Shown here one piece after another: positions 41,317 to 50,585 of a DNA stretch of 64,000 nucleotides. The translations under genes were made by a program, and so were the position numbers. Below the pieces are notes generated by a model, which made no database searches, was not told the origin of the DNA, and saw only the letters and a program-made list of their open reading frames with translations. This DNA comes from an uncultured Oscillospiraceae bacterium (GTDB lineage: Bacteria; Bacillota; Clostridia; Oscillospirales; Oscillospiraceae). Position 1 is the first letter of the stretch. Every line of letters starts with the position of its first letter. The stretch spans positions 1 through 64,000 of the forward strand of contig CALWVV010000011.1 of assembly GCA_944385035.1 (NCBI GenBank), written 5' to 3'.

Positions 41317-43458
41317 ATGTCTTACCATGGAAAACGGGCCTATGGCCGTAACCGGGAGATGGAACCCTTTCAGACCCTGGGACGGGTACTGCTGTTCCCG
41401 CTGCTGATTCTGTACCTGGAGCTGGTGCTCCACATTTATATGAAACTGTCTCTGAGCTATCTCCCGGTCTACCTGGTGTTCAGTGTGGCGGGAGGGCTGT
41501 TTTGCGCGGTCTTTACCCTTCCCTGGCACCGCCGGGCCAACGGGATTGTGACCAGAGTGCTGGCCGTACTCATCAGCCTGGTCTATATTGTAGAGATCAT
41601 CGCCAAAAAGATTCTCCAGTCCTACTATCCCTTCAGCACCCTGGGATTGGCGGCGGGCAACCGCCTGACGGATTATTCCGAGGTCGTTGTGTCCACCATT
41701 CTTTCCAGCATCCCCATCATTCTCCTGGTGATGCTGCCCAGTGTGCTCATCTGCGTGCTGGGTGGGAGAGTCCTGGGCTTTGAGCGCTTTGATATCCGCT
41801 TTGCCGGACTGGTGCTGGCGGCGGCGGTCGTTTTCCATGTGGCGGGCCTGGGAGTGATCCATCTGCCCTGGAAAGGGGACTTGACCCCCAAGCAGCTCTA
41901 CCAGGTGGACACCAATCTGGACGACCAGGTGGAGCAGCTGGGCATGTGGACCATGCTCCGCTTAGACCTGAAGCATATGGTGATCAAGCCCAGCCGAAGC
42001 CTGGATGCGGACTTCAGCGGCCTGGGTGACCTGGGCGGGAGCGGAAGTTCTTCCTCTGCCGGAGGGGATACGTCCCAGGAGGAACAGCCGGTCATCGACA
42101 CCTCCCCCAACGTGATGGATGTGGACCTGGCCCAGCTCGCGCAGAATACCGATAACAGCGACATCCAGTGGCTGTGCAACTACTTCAACAGCGTAACCCC
42201 CACCAAAAAGAACGAATACACCGGCATGTTCGAGGGGTACAATGTGATCTTTTTTACCCTGGAGGGATTTTCCAGCTACGCCATTGATCCGGAGCTCACG
42301 CCCACCCTCTATAAAATGGTGAACGAGGGCTTTGTATTCCATAACTTCTATACCCCCCTCCACTTTACCAGTACCTCGGGCGGGGAGTGCCAGAATCTGC
42401 TGGGCCTCTATCCCAAAAACGGGAATCCCGCGACGGTGCCTCACACCGGGGAACTGGGCACCAACCTCTATTTCTCTCTGGCCCAACAGCTGGGCCGTGA
42501 GGGCTACCTGGTCCAGGGCTACCACGCCAACTCCAATATGTATGACCGGGATCTGTCCCATCCCAACCTGGGCTATGACTGGCACCAGTTCGGTGTGAGC
42601 CAGGAGGAGCAGGAGGCAGAGCGGGCGCGGGGCAAGCTGACGGAGTTTGATGGCCTGGAGCTCAACGACAGCGGAAAGCTCCTCTGGCCCCAGCGGGACA
42701 GCTATGCCATTGAGGCCAGCATTGACAACTATGTGAACAGCGACCAGCCCTTCCATGTCTACTACCTGACCATCAGCGGCCATATGCCCTATTCCGATAA
42801 CCGGATCGTGTCCCCCTACCGGGACATCGTCCGGGCCCTGCCCTACAGCGAGACCACCCAGAACTACATTGCCACCGCCATGGAGGTGGATAAGGCCATG
42901 GAGACGCTGATTGAGAAGCTGGACCAGGCGGGCAAGCTGGACAATACCCTCATTGTGGCCGCCCCGGACCATATTCCCTATTTTGACGTGGCCACTCTGG
43001 AGGAGCTGGCAGGGCAGAAGTTCGGCAGCTCCGATGACCTGGAATATTTGAAGGAGGGGAGCCTCAACTTTGAGGTGTACAAAAATTCCCTGATCATGTG
43101 GTCGGCCAGCATGGAGGAGCCTGTCCAGGTGAACAAGGTGGTCGGCCAGGTGGACATCCTGCCCACCCTGTCAAACCTGCTGGGCCTGGAGTACGATTCC
43201 CGGATGATGGCAGGCAAGGATGCCCTGTCCGACAGCGAGGGCCTTGTGATCTTCTCTTCCCAGTGCTGGAAGTCTGACCGGGGCTTCTACAACCGTTATA
43301 CCAGAGAGTTCACTCCGGCCGCCGGGGTCACCATGACTGCCGAGGAGCAGGAGAGCTACGTCTCCACCATGAAAAAGCTGGTGCAGTACCAACTGGAGTG
43401 CACGAACATGATCGTGGAAAATGACTTTTATAACTATGTATTCGGCAGCGGTTCCTGA
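41317..43458 (+). CDS. LTA synthase-like sulfatase-fold membrane enzyme
   Basis: A 713-residue protein with five N-terminal membrane helices (about 20-210) and a large extracellular sulfatase-fold domain (about 290-690). Metal-site strand NVIFFTLEGFSSYAIDPELT, nucleophile region STSGGECQ (Thr aligned with the catalytic Thr of LtaS), SGHMPYSDN and PDHIPY. LtaS-type enzymes transfer glycerol phosphate from phosphatidylglycerol to build lipoteichoic acid; related enzymes modify other glycans. The long Ser/Gly/Glu-rich segment (about 230-265) is an inserted linker. GGAGG precedes the ATG at 41317. Confidence 0.9.
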   Translation: MSYHGKRAYGRNREMEPFQTLGRVLLFPLLILYLELVLHIYMKLSLSYLPVYLVFSVAGGLFCAVFTLPWHRRANGIVTRVLAVLISLVYIVEIIAKKILQSYYPFSTLGLAAGNRLTDYSEVVVSTILSSIPIILLVMLPSVLICVLGGRVLGFERFDIRFAGLVLAAAVVFHVAGLGVIHLPWKGDLTPKQLYQVDTNLDDQVEQLGMWTMLRLDLKHMVIKPSRSLDADFSGLGDLGGSGSSSSAGGDTSQEEQPVIDTSPNVMDVDLAQLAQNTDNSDIQWLCNYFNSVTPTKKNEYTGMFEGYNVIFFTLEGFSSYAIDPELTPTLYKMVNEGFVFHNFYTPLHFTSTSGGECQNLLGLYPKNGNPATVPHTGELGTNLYFSLAQQLGREGYLVQGYHANSNMYDRDLSHPNLGYDWHQFGVSQEEQEAERARGKLTEFDGLELNDSGKLLWPQRDSYAIEASIDNYVNSDQPFHVYYLTISGHMPYSDNRIVSPYRDIVRALPYSETTQNYIATAMEVDKAMETLIEKLDQAGKLDNTLIVAAPDHIPYFDVATLEELAGQKFGSSDDLEYLKEGSLNFEVYKNSLIMWSASMEEPVQVNKVVGQVDILPTLSNLLGLEYDSRMMAGKDALSDSEGLVIFSSQCWKSDRGFYNRYTREFTPAAGVTMTAEEQESYVSTMKKLVQYQLECTNMIVENDFYNYVFGSGS

Positions 43459-43546
43459 TTGACTTTTCGGCGTGACGATGGAATCATAATAAGTGGGAAT
43501 GCGGGGAAATCTAATTTGGAAGCCCCCGCGGAAAGGAGTGTTTCCT

Positions 43547-44263
43547 ATGAGCTTTGATCCCTATGAATTTGACCGCAGCTACGACAGAAATGTGCCTGAG
43601 ACCCTGGGCCAGTATACCGCCAAGACCTTCCTTTGGATGATGGTGGGCCTGCTGGTGAGCTTTGGCGTGGGCATTGTGAGCTGGAGCACCGACCTGACCT
43701 GGATCATGTACCGGGATATTCCGGGCTTTCACCTCATCTTGCTGGTGGGTACCCTGATCATCTCCTTTACCATGGTGAGCCGGATTGAGAGAATGTCCGT
43801 GGGGACGGCCATTACCCTGTTCCTGGTGTTTTCCGCCCTGTTCGGCTTTGATGTGTCCCTTTTCATGTATGCCTACCAGATTGAGAGCATCCTGCTGGTC
43901 TTTCTGGTCACCGCCCTCTACTTTGGGGCTCTGGCGGCCTATGGCTTTCTGACCCGGAGCAATTTGTCCTTCCTGCGCCCCATCCTCCTCTTTGGCCTGG
44001 TGTTCCTCGTCATCTTTTATTTCCTGTCCCTGTTTATTCCGGGGCTGATGGCCTTTGACCGTCTGATTTCTATGGGAGCCATTGCCATTTTCCTGGCCTA
44101 CACCGCCTACGATACCCAGCGCATCAAGGACTACTATAACTACTACGCCGGTTATCCCGATATGCTGGCGAAGGCGTCCATTTTCTCCGCTCTGCAGCTG
44201 TATCTGGATTTCCTGAATCTCTTTGTCCGGCTTTTGAGCATTCTGGGCCGGCGCCGCAACTGA
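43547..44263 (+). CDS. Bax inhibitor-1 (BI-1/YccA) family membrane protein
   Basis: A 238-residue protein with seven predicted membrane helices. An N-terminal cytosolic segment DPYEFDRSYDRNVPETLGQY precedes TAKTFLWMMVGLL; the conserved AYDTQRIKDYY and DFLNLFVRLLSILGRR at the C-terminus identify the BI-1 family. Bacterial members act as pH-sensitive Ca2+ leak channels or interact with FtsH; which applies here is unknown. AAAGGAGTG precedes the ATG. Confidence 0.92.
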   Translation: MSFDPYEFDRSYDRNVPETLGQYTAKTFLWMMVGLLVSFGVGIVSWSTDLTWIMYRDIPGFHLILLVGTLIISFTMVSRIERMSVGTAITLFLVFSALFGFDVSLFMYAYQIESILLVFLVTALYFGALAAYGFLTRSNLSFLRPILLFGLVFLVIFYFLSLFIPGLMAFDRLISMGAIAIFLAYTAYDTQRIKDYYNYYAGYPDMLAKASIFSALQLYLDFLNLFVRLLSILGRRRN

Positions 44264-44280
44264 TGAAGCAAACCGTCTCC

Positions 44281-44313
44281 GCCGGGGAAGCCTAACGCTT
44301 CCCCGGCTTTTTT
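44281..44313 (+). terminator. Terminator after the BI-1 gene
   Basis: GCCGGGGAAGC (44281-44291) pairs perfectly with 44297-44307 around a five-base loop, then TTTTTT. Confidence 0.9.
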
Positions 44314-44431
44314 ATGCCGGTGTCGCGGGGGCAGGCGGGCGCATAGGATGGGGCGGGAGGGGAGCCCAACGGGTTCCTGCACCCAAGTTCTGCGCGACGG
44401 CCCCGAGCCGTCCCGGGAAAGGAACGAGCCA

Positions 44432-44686
44432 ATGCTCTATTATCTCATTGTATGCCGCTCGCTGACCTATGCCCAGCGTACGGCGGCCGCCCTGGAGCGC
44501 GCGGGGATCACCACCCGTGTGCTGCGCTCCCCCAAGAGCATTTCCGGGGAGGGGTGCAGCCATTCGGTAAAAATTTCCCAACGCTCTTTGCCTGATGCCC
44601 TGCGGATTCTCCAGCGGGTGGGGCTGTCTCCAAAGCGCATCTATATCACCGCCGGAAACGGCAGCTACCAGGAGGTGGAACTGTGA
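44432..44686 (+). CDS. DUF3343 protein (putative Se/S carrier-like)
   Basis: An 84-residue protein MLYYLIVCRSLTYAQRTAAA... of the DUF3343 family, described as Se/S-carrier-like because members often accompany cysteine desulfurases or selenium genes. It has two Cys: C8 in the first strand and one in GEGCSHSVKIS (about residue 43), the conserved position and a candidate for carrying sulfur or selenium. AAAGGA stands eight bases before the ATG. Its TGA overlaps the GTG of the desulfurase gene, so the two act together. Confidence 0.85.
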   Translation: MLYYLIVCRSLTYAQRTAAALERAGITTRVLRSPKSISGEGCSHSVKISQRSLPDALRILQRVGLSPKRIYITAGNGSYQEVEL

Positions 44687-45822
44687 TCTATCTGGACAGT
44701 GCGGCCACTACCCTGCAAAAGCCTGCCAGCGTGGCCCGTGCGGCCGCCTGGGCCATCAACCATCTGGCCAGCCCCGGACGGGGAGGACACCGGCCTGCCA
44801 TGGCTGCGGCGGATACCGCCTTTGCCTGTCGGGAGGAAGCGGCGGCTCTCTTTCATGTGTCGGAACCGGAGCGGGTGGTTTTTACCTTCAACGCCACCCA
44901 CGGGCTGAACATTGCGCTTCACACCCTGGTCAAGCCGGGCAGCCGGGTGGTCATCTCCGGCTATGAGCACAACGCTGTGACCCGGCCCCTCCATGCCATC
45001 CCCGATGTGGAGATCCGGGTGGCCAGAAGTCCGCTGTTTGACCGGGCGGCTGCCCTGGAGGCGTTCCGCCAGGCATTGGACCAGGGGGCGGACGTGGCTG
45101 TGTGTACCCATGTGTCCAATGTTTTTGGTTTTATTCTCCCAGTGGAGGAGATCGCCGCGCTCTGCCGTGACCGGGCAGTCCCTCTCATTGTGGACGCCTC
45201 CCAGTCGGCGGGGTGCCTGCCCCTGGACTTTGAAGCCCTGGGGGCAGCTTTTGCTGCCATGCCGGGACACAAGGGACTCTATGGTCCCCAGGGGACGGGG
45301 CTTTTGCTGTGCGGCATGGAGCCGGACCCCCTGCTGGCAGGGGGGACAGGGAGTGAATCCAGGCTGCAGTCCATGCCCGCCTTCCTCCCGGACCGTTTGG
45401 AGGCGGGGACCCACAATATCGCGGGGATCGCCGGACTTTTGGAGGGACTGCGGTTTGTCCGCCGCCGCGGGGTGGAAAACATCGCCGCACAGGAGAGCCT
45501 GCTGGCCCGCCGGCTGGGGGAAGGGCTGAGAGAAATTCCCGGTTCCCAGGTCTTTTTGGCCCAGGACCCCATGGATCAGTCTGGAGTGGTGTCGTTCCAG
45601 CTGGAGGGCTGGGACTGCGAAGCTCTGGGAGAAGTCCTTGGAAAGCGGGGGTTTGCCCTGCGGGCGGGGCTTCACTGTGCCCCCCTGGCCCATGAGACCG
45701 CGGGAACGCTGGAGCAAGGCACCGTCCGGGCGGGGCTTTCTGTGTTCAACACCCACCGGGAGGTGGAGCAATTCCTCCGGACTCTGGGCAGGCTGGCCGA
45801 GAGGGGAGAGGACCCCGCTTGA
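44683..45822 (+). CDS. Cysteine desulfurase-like class V aminotransferase
   Basis: A 379-residue PLP enzyme of the SufS/CsdA-like branch. It starts IYLDSAATTLQKP, has THVSNVFGFILPVEEI, VDASQSAGCLPLD, and the PLP-lysine segment MPGHKGLYGPQGTG; the active-site loop is RAGLHCAPLAHETAG with Cys in GLHC. It takes sulfur from cysteine (or selenium from selenocysteine) to an enzyme persulfide. The four-base overlap with DUF3343 suggests that protein receives the sulfur or selenium. Starts at GTG. Confidence 0.9.
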   Translation: MIYLDSAATTLQKPASVARAAAWAINHLASPGRGGHRPAMAAADTAFACREEAAALFHVSEPERVVFTFNATHGLNIALHTLVKPGSRVVISGYEHNAVTRPLHAIPDVEIRVARSPLFDRAAALEAFRQALDQGADVAVCTHVSNVFGFILPVEEIAALCRDRAVPLIVDASQSAGCLPLDFEALGAAFAAMPGHKGLYGPQGTGLLLCGMEPDPLLAGGTGSESRLQSMPAFLPDRLEAGTHNIAGIAGLLEGLRFVRRRGVENIAAQESLLARRLGEGLREIPGSQVFLAQDPMDQSGVVSFQLEGWDCEALGEVLGKRGFALRAGLHCAPLAHETAGTLEQGTVRAGLSVFNTHREVEQFLRTLGRLAERGEDPA

Positions 45823-45846
45823 TGGCCCTGCAGTCACACACCGCGG

Positions 45847-45885
45847 TTTTCCCCCATCCTCTGGCAGGAGGATGGGGGATTTTCA
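45847..45885. terminator. Terminator after the desulfurase
   Basis: CCCCCATCCTC (45851-45861) pairs with 45868-45878, flanked by TTTT and ATTTTC. Confidence 0.8.
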
Positions 45886-45928
45886 ATAAAAATTTATAAA
45901 ATTTTCATTTTGCCTTCCCTCTTTCGTG

Positions 45929-45957
45929 TTGCCATTAGGGCGGGAATATCGTATAAT
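45929..45957 (+). promoter_or_regulatory. Promoter of cdaA
   Basis: TTGCCA (45929-45934), 17 bases, TATAAT (45952-45957), 38 bases before the start codon. Confidence 0.8.
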
Positions 45958-45995
45958 GACATGATGAAGAATTTTGTGCCTAAGGGGGGAGCATC

Positions 45996-46874
45996 ATGGC
46001 TGAGATGATCCAGATGATTTTTCAGGGCTATTTCCCGTTGATCCGGATCCAGCTGGCCGACCTGCTGGACATCGCCATTATGACAGGGGTCATCTATAAG
46101 CTTTTGTGGATGCTGCGTAAGACAAGCTCCGGCCGGGTCCTGCGAGGCATTTTGATGCTGCTGCTTGCAATGGTGGCTTCCTCCGCCATCTCCCTAACCG
46201 CTACCAGCTTCCTGCTCAAGCAGGTGGTGGAGCTGGGTGTGTTGGTGCTGGTCATTTTGTTCCAGCCGGAGATCCGCCGCTTTTTGGAGCGGATGGGCAG
46301 CGGAGGCCTGGGGCTGGTCTTTGCCTCCAGCCGAGAGCCAGGGGCCGAGCTGGAGACCGCCATCCAGCAGACTACTGAGGCGTACAGCGACATGTCCCGT
46401 GACAAGGTAGGGGCCCTGATGGTCTTTGAGCGGCAGAACATGCTGGACGATGTGATCAAGACCGGTACGGCGCTGGACTGCGCGGTGTCCAGCGAGCTTT
46501 TGAAAAACATTTTCTGGAACAAGGCGCCCCTCCACGATGGGGCAGTCATTGTCCGCAACGGCAGAATTGTGGGAGCGGGCTGCATGCTTCCCCTGTCGGG
46601 CAACGTGAACCTCAGCCGGGACCTGGGGATGCGCCACCGGGCGGGGATCGGTATGAGCGAGCACTCGGATGCGGTGGTAGTCATCGTCTCGGAGGAGACA
46701 GGCTCTATTTCCGCGGCGGTGGGCGGTATGCTCAAGCGGCACCTGGCTCCGGAGACCCTGGAGCGCCTTTTGCGCAACGAGCTGCTCAACGACAACGAAA
46801 AGGAAAAGAAAAGCAGCCAGATCCCCCTGCTGGGCCAGATCTTCGGCGGACGGAAGGAGGATGACCGGGAATGA
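45996..46874 (+). CDS. cdaA: Diadenylate cyclase CdaA
   Basis: Makes the second messenger c-di-AMP from two ATP. 292 residues: three membrane helices (about 20-95) and a DisA_N cyclase domain with NKAPLHDGAVIV (DGA motif) and RHRAGIGMSE (RHR motif). c-di-AMP controls potassium, osmotic balance and wall homeostasis. The stop overlaps the cdaR start (ATGA), as in most Firmicutes; glmM, the usual third gene, is not here. Confidence 0.97.
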   Translation: MAEMIQMIFQGYFPLIRIQLADLLDIAIMTGVIYKLLWMLRKTSSGRVLRGILMLLLAMVASSAISLTATSFLLKQVVELGVLVLVILFQPEIRRFLERMGSGGLGLVFASSREPGAELETAIQQTTEAYSDMSRDKVGALMVFERQNMLDDVIKTGTALDCAVSSELLKNIFWNKAPLHDGAVIVRNGRIVGAGCMLPLSGNVNLSRDLGMRHRAGIGMSEHSDAVVVIVSEETGSISAAVGGMLKRHLAPETLERLLRNELLNDNEKEKKSSQIPLLGQIFGGRKEDDRE

Positions 46875-48103
46875 TGGAGCGGCTGCATGACAGCAAGTGG
46901 GTGTATATCCTGCTGTCCCTTCTGCTGGCGGTGATGTTCTGGATGTACGTTCGCCTGGAGGTGGACCCGGAGGACAGCACCACCATTCATAACGTCCCCA
47001 TCGAGCTCACCGGAACCAATGTGCTCACCGGACAGGGGCTGACGGTCACCGGGATTTCCACGGAAACGGTCGACCTGCGTGTTTCCGCTACGGTGAGTGT
47101 CATTGACAACCTGATCCGCTACCGGGACGACATTTATATTCCGCTGGACGTGTCCCGTCTGACGGAGGGGGAGAACCGTCTGACCTACCAGCCCAAATGG
47201 CCGGAGAATTTCAATACCAGTGACGTGGTGCTCCAGAGCAAGGACCCTGGGACCATTACGGTGACAGTGGGGAAGCTCTATACCAGCACCTTCAATGTGG
47301 ATTTCCGCCTGGATGGCCAGGTGGCCGAAGGCTATCAGATGGGCACCCCCACCATTGAGCCCACCACTGTGACGGTGAGCGGTTCGGCGGAGGAGGTCAG
47401 CAAGGTGGCAAAAGTGGTTGCAGTGCTGGAAAATGAAAATTTGGACCAGCGCTTTACCGGAGACCTGCCCCTGACCCTGCTGGACAGCCAGGGCATCCCC
47501 CTCACGGACCTCAATGTGACCCTCAGCTCGGACACCGCCTATGTGGTGGTGCCTGTGGTGGTGGAGAAGGAAGTGAAGCTTGCGGTCAACTTCCAGAATG
47601 GCGGCGGAGCCACCATTGACGACATCACCTATGACATCGACCCCAAGACCATCACGGTCTCGGGGGAGGAGAGCGATATCAAAAACCTCACCGAGCTGTC
47701 CATCGGCAGCATTGACCTGGCCAAGGTGGTGGGAACCAACACCTTTACGTTCCCCATTTCCCTGGACCCCAGCCTGGAGAATGTGAGCGGGGAGACGGAG
47801 GCCACGGTGACGGTCACGGTCAAGGGGCTGGATACCAAAGTATTCACAGTGGACAACATCTCTGTGCTCCAGCCCGCCAACGGCTACAGCGCCGTAGCGG
47901 TGACCCAGGAAAAACAGGTGACCGTCCGGGGCAAGACCGAGGACCTGAATGAAATTGATGCCAGTCAGCTGCGGATCGTGGCAGATCTGACCGATTTTAC
48001 TACCACAGGGCAGATCTCCGTCCCGGTCCGGGTCTATTTGGATACCAACCGCTCGGTAGGGGTCATCGGAGAATATACCATTGTGGTGGATATCAGCCGG
48101 TAA
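46871..48103 (+). CDS. cdaR: CdaR, YbbR-domain regulator of CdaA
   Basis: A 410-residue protein with one N-terminal membrane helix (YILLSLLLAVMFWMYVRLEV) and extracytoplasmic YbbR repeats, each starting VTVSGSAEEV-like or ITVSGEESDI. In Bacillus and Listeria CdaR binds the membrane part of CdaA and modulates c-di-AMP synthesis. Four repeats are visible over about 45-400, the common number. Confidence 0.93.
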   Translation: MMERLHDSKWVYILLSLLLAVMFWMYVRLEVDPEDSTTIHNVPIELTGTNVLTGQGLTVTGISTETVDLRVSATVSVIDNLIRYRDDIYIPLDVSRLTEGENRLTYQPKWPENFNTSDVVLQSKDPGTITVTVGKLYTSTFNVDFRLDGQVAEGYQMGTPTIEPTTVTVSGSAEEVSKVAKVVAVLENENLDQRFTGDLPLTLLDSQGIPLTDLNVTLSSDTAYVVVPVVVEKEVKLAVNFQNGGGATIDDITYDIDPKTITVSGEESDIKNLTELSIGSIDLAKVVGTNTFTFPISLDPSLENVSGETEATVTVTVKGLDTKVFTVDNISVLQPANGYSAVAVTQEKQVTVRGKTEDLNEIDASQLRIVADLTDFTTTGQISVPVRVYLDTNRSVGVIGEYTIVVDISR

Positions 48104-48138
48104 AACCGGAGCTGTCCCAAGTTTTGGAGGAAAAAACC

Positions 48139-48561
48139 ATGGTTCAAAACGCGATTGTAAAGAAAATTGTCCGGGATGGAGTGGCGGAGGTCTCTCTGCT
48201 GCGCCAGATGGAGTGCGGGCTGCACTGCGACGGAGCCTGTGCCGGCTGTACCGCAAAGCCGCCCCAGGAAATTCTGGCCCTGGCCACTAACCCCATTGGG
48301 GCGCAGCCGGGGGATTTGGTGGAGGTGGAGCCCTCTGTGGGCCACAACATTGGGACCTCGGTCGTGGTCTTTCTGCTCCCCTGTGTGGGGCTGGGTGCTG
48401 GCTATGTGCTGGGACAGGCTCTGCTGAACCTGGGGGAGCTGGCCGCCATGGGGACAGCCGTATTGGGGTTGGCTGTGGGCTTTGTCCCCGCCTTCCTCCT
48501 GAACCGCTCCATGACCCGCAGTACCGCCCCGGAATTTTCGATTTTGAAGCATATCCGGTGA
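48139..48561 (+). CDS. RseC/RsxC-associated SoxR-reducing family protein
   Basis: A 140-residue protein of the RseC_MucC family. Cytosolic start with MECGLHCDGACAGCTAKPPQ, four Cys that could carry an Fe-S or metal site, then two membrane helices (about 75-120). In Proteobacteria relatives act with the Rnf/Rsx electron-transfer complex on SoxR; in Clostridia the partner is unknown. TTTTGGAGG stands eight bases before the ATG. It lies in the c-di-AMP operon by spacing, 35 bases after cdaR. Confidence 0.82.
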   Translation: MVQNAIVKKIVRDGVAEVSLLRQMECGLHCDGACAGCTAKPPQEILALATNPIGAQPGDLVEVEPSVGHNIGTSVVVFLLPCVGLGAGYVLGQALLNLGELAAMGTAVLGLAVGFVPAFLLNRSMTRSTAPEFSILKHIR

Positions 48562-48571
48562 GGAACACGGC

Positions 48572-49438
48572 GTGTTTGGTTATGTACGTCCCTACCGCCC
48601 GGAGCTGAAGTGTAAGGATTTTGACCTTTACAGGGCTACCTATTGCGGGCTATGCCGCTGCCTGCGCAGGCGCTATGGCCTGATTGCCCCCATGTTTTTG
48701 AATTTTGACTTCACCTTCCTGGCCCTGGTGCTGTGGGAGGGGGAGGAGCGCTGGGAGCCCTGCCGGGGGCGGTGCCACGCCAATCCTCTGGTGAAAAAGA
48801 CCATGTGCGTGCAGAGTCCGGCCTTGGAGCTGGCCGCGGATGAGAGCGTGGTGCTTGCCTGGTGGAAGCTGCGGGACAGCGTGAAGGATGAGGGCTTTTT
48901 CGGAGGGCTGCCTGCACGGGGGCTGTCGCTGCTGCTGGGGCGGGCCTATGGAAAGGCAGCCCGGCGCGTGCCCGATTTTGACCGGGGAGTAAAGGTGTGC
49001 CTGGAGGAGCTGGAGAAGCTGGAGCAGGAGCGCTGCCCTTCGCTGGACCGGACCGCGGATACCTTTGCGCGACTGCTTCAGTCCGCTGCACCCGCGCAGG
49101 GGGAGCAGGGGCGGATCTTGGGACAGTTGCTCTACCACCTGGGCCGGTGGATTTACCTGGCCGACGCGCGGGATGATTTATCAGAGGATCAGGCGGCCGG
49201 GCGCTATAACCCTGTAGCTGCGCGCTATGGTCCCTCCGGGGACGACAAGGCCCTGGCCCTGACCATGGACCAGTCCCTGGGGCAGATGGGGGCCGCTCTC
49301 CAGCTGGGGGAGTTTGGCTGCCGGAAGGCCCTTTTGGAAAATATGATCTACCTGGGCTTACCTTTGGTACAGCGGGCTGTCTTTGACGGCAGCTGGGCCC
49401 AGATCAAAAAACAAAAGATATGGAGACACGACACATGA
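48572..49438 (+). CDS. DUF5685-family protein
   Basis: A 288-residue protein starting [20 protein letters not shown], with Cys pair CGLC near residue 28, a conserved [19 protein letters not shown] and, near the middle, [20 protein letters not shown]. The Asp-rich DARDDLSED resembles a metal-binding cluster of prenyl-synthase-like folds, but no activity is known. The GTG start has GAGGAA upstream. Its stop overlaps the J-domain gene (ATGA), and the pair is conserved in Clostridia, so a joint role is likely. Confidence 0.8.
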   Translation: MFGYVRPYRPELKCKDFDLYRATYCGLCRCLRRRYGLIAPMFLNFDFTFLALVLWEGEERWEPCRGRCHANPLVKKTMCVQSPALELAADESVVLAWWKLRDSVKDEGFFGGLPARGLSLLLGRAYGKAARRVPDFDRGVKVCLEELEKLEQERCPSLDRTADTFARLLQSAAPAQGEQGRILGQLLYHLGRWIYLADARDDLSEDQAAGRYNPVAARYGPSGDDKALALTMDQSLGQMGAALQLGEFGCRKALLENMIYLGLPLVQRAVFDGSWAQIKKQKIWRHDT

Positions 49439-50025
49439 GAGATCCGTACAGCGTCCTTGGGGTGAGCCCAAACGCCAGCGATGAGGAGGTCAAAAAGGCC
49501 TATCGGGAGCTGGCCAGAAAGTACCATCCAGACAACTACCAGAACAATCCTCTGGCCGACCTGGCTGAGGAGAAGATGAAGGAGATCAACGAGGCCTACG
49601 ATACCATTACCAAGCAGCGCTCCGGCGGGGGCGGGTATCAGAGCTCCCAGAGCTACGGGGGCGGCTATCAGCAGAGCTATTCCTCCAACAATTCCACCTA
49701 TGCACGGGTGCGCAGCATGATCAACGGCGGTGATCTGGCAGGTGCGGAGCGGCTTTTGTTCGAGGTCAACCAGCGGGATGGCGAGTGGTACTTCCTCAGC
49801 GGAAGCATTGCCTACCGGAAGGGCTGGATGGACGAGGCCATGCAGAACTATTCCCGTGCGGTCCAGATGGACCCCAATAACATGGAGTACCGTCAGGCTC
49901 TGGCCATTATGCAGCGTGGGGCGGGCGGCTACCGCCCCGCCGGCTACGGCGGAGGAATGGACAGCCTGGACTGCTGTACCACCATGCTCTGCCTCAACTG
50001 CCTGTGCGGCGGAGGACACTGCTAA
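49435..50025 (+). CDS. J-domain protein with Cys-rich C-terminus
   Basis: A 196-residue protein. J domain at about 1-66 with the HPD motif (ARKYHPDNY), so it can stimulate a DnaK ATPase. A Gly/Ser/Gln/Tyr-rich linker (about 67-92) and a TPR-like helical segment (about 93-165) follow. The end [19 protein letters not shown] has six Cys and looks like a metal or Fe-S site. It is not DnaJ proper. Start ATG overlaps the DUF5685 stop; GGAG stands nine bases upstream. Confidence 0.85.
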   Translation: MRDPYSVLGVSPNASDEEVKKAYRELARKYHPDNYQNNPLADLAEEKMKEINEAYDTITKQRSGGGGYQSSQSYGGGYQQSYSSNNSTYARVRSMINGGDLAGAERLLFEVNQRDGEWYFLSGSIAYRKGWMDEAMQNYSRAVQMDPNNMEYRQALAIMQRGAGGYRPAGYGGGMDSLDCCTTMLCLNCLCGGGHC

Positions 50026-50556
50026 ATGGGCGGGCAAGTTCCCGGCCGGGCAGGGAAAACCGCCCTGGGAGGGGTTTTGGCAGCGGGAGCACTGGTCATG
50101 CTGTGGCTGGCCTGTGTGGCGCCCTCGGGCCGCCTGGGGCTCACTGCCGTTGGCGGGCTGTTCCCCATGGCTGCCACCTTGGCCGCGGGCCGCGGGGCCG
50201 GTTATTTGTGCTGGGGTGCCGCGAGCCTGCTGGGGTTGGTGATGCTCCCGGACAAGGGTGTGGCGCTGCTCTTCCTGACCTTCTTCGGCCTCTATCCTGT
50301 GGTGAAGGAGCGGGTGGAGAGCCTGCGAAAGCTGCCTCTGGAGTGGGTGCTGAAGCTGGGCTATTTCAATGTGGTCCTGACGCTGGGCTGGTTTGTCCTG
50401 CGCAGTCTCTTTCTCCCCAACCCGCCCCCGTGGCTGGGGGAGAATGTCCTGCTTCTCTATGGAGCGGGAAATGTGGTGTTTGTGATCTATGATGTGGGTC
50501 TGTCCCGGCTGATCGCCATGCTGGGAGCCCGGCTGCGGTCGGGACGTCGGGGCTGA
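50026..50556 (+). CDS. Conserved membrane protein
   Basis: A 176-residue protein with about five hydrophobic helices (ALGGVLAAGALVMLWLACVA; LTAVGGLFPMAATLAAG; VMLPDKGVALLFLTFFGLYP; YFNVVLTLGWFVLRSLFLP; NVLLLYGAGNVVFVIYDVGL). Short polar loops; VVKERVES links helices three and four. It resembles small ECF-like or DUF2232-like integral proteins of Clostridia, but I cannot assign a family. It begins at the base after the J-domain stop, so it belongs to that operon. Confidence 0.7.
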   Translation: MGGQVPGRAGKTALGGVLAAGALVMLWLACVAPSGRLGLTAVGGLFPMAATLAAGRGAGYLCWGAASLLGLVMLPDKGVALLFLTFFGLYPVVKERVESLRKLPLEWVLKLGYFNVVLTLGWFVLRSLFLPNPPPWLGENVLLLYGAGNVVFVIYDVGLSRLIAMLGARLRSGRRG

Positions 50557-50585
50557 CCGAGAGAGTTTAAAGGAGCGTGACCCAT

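Noticed and set aside
44314..44431. A known riboswitch or signal-recognition RNA before DUF3343
   Set aside because: GC-rich hairpins are visible, but none of the conserved cores I know is present.
46094..48256. A 720-residue minus-strand frame across cdaA and cdaR
   Set aside because: Runs antisense through two clear genes without motif or ribosome site.
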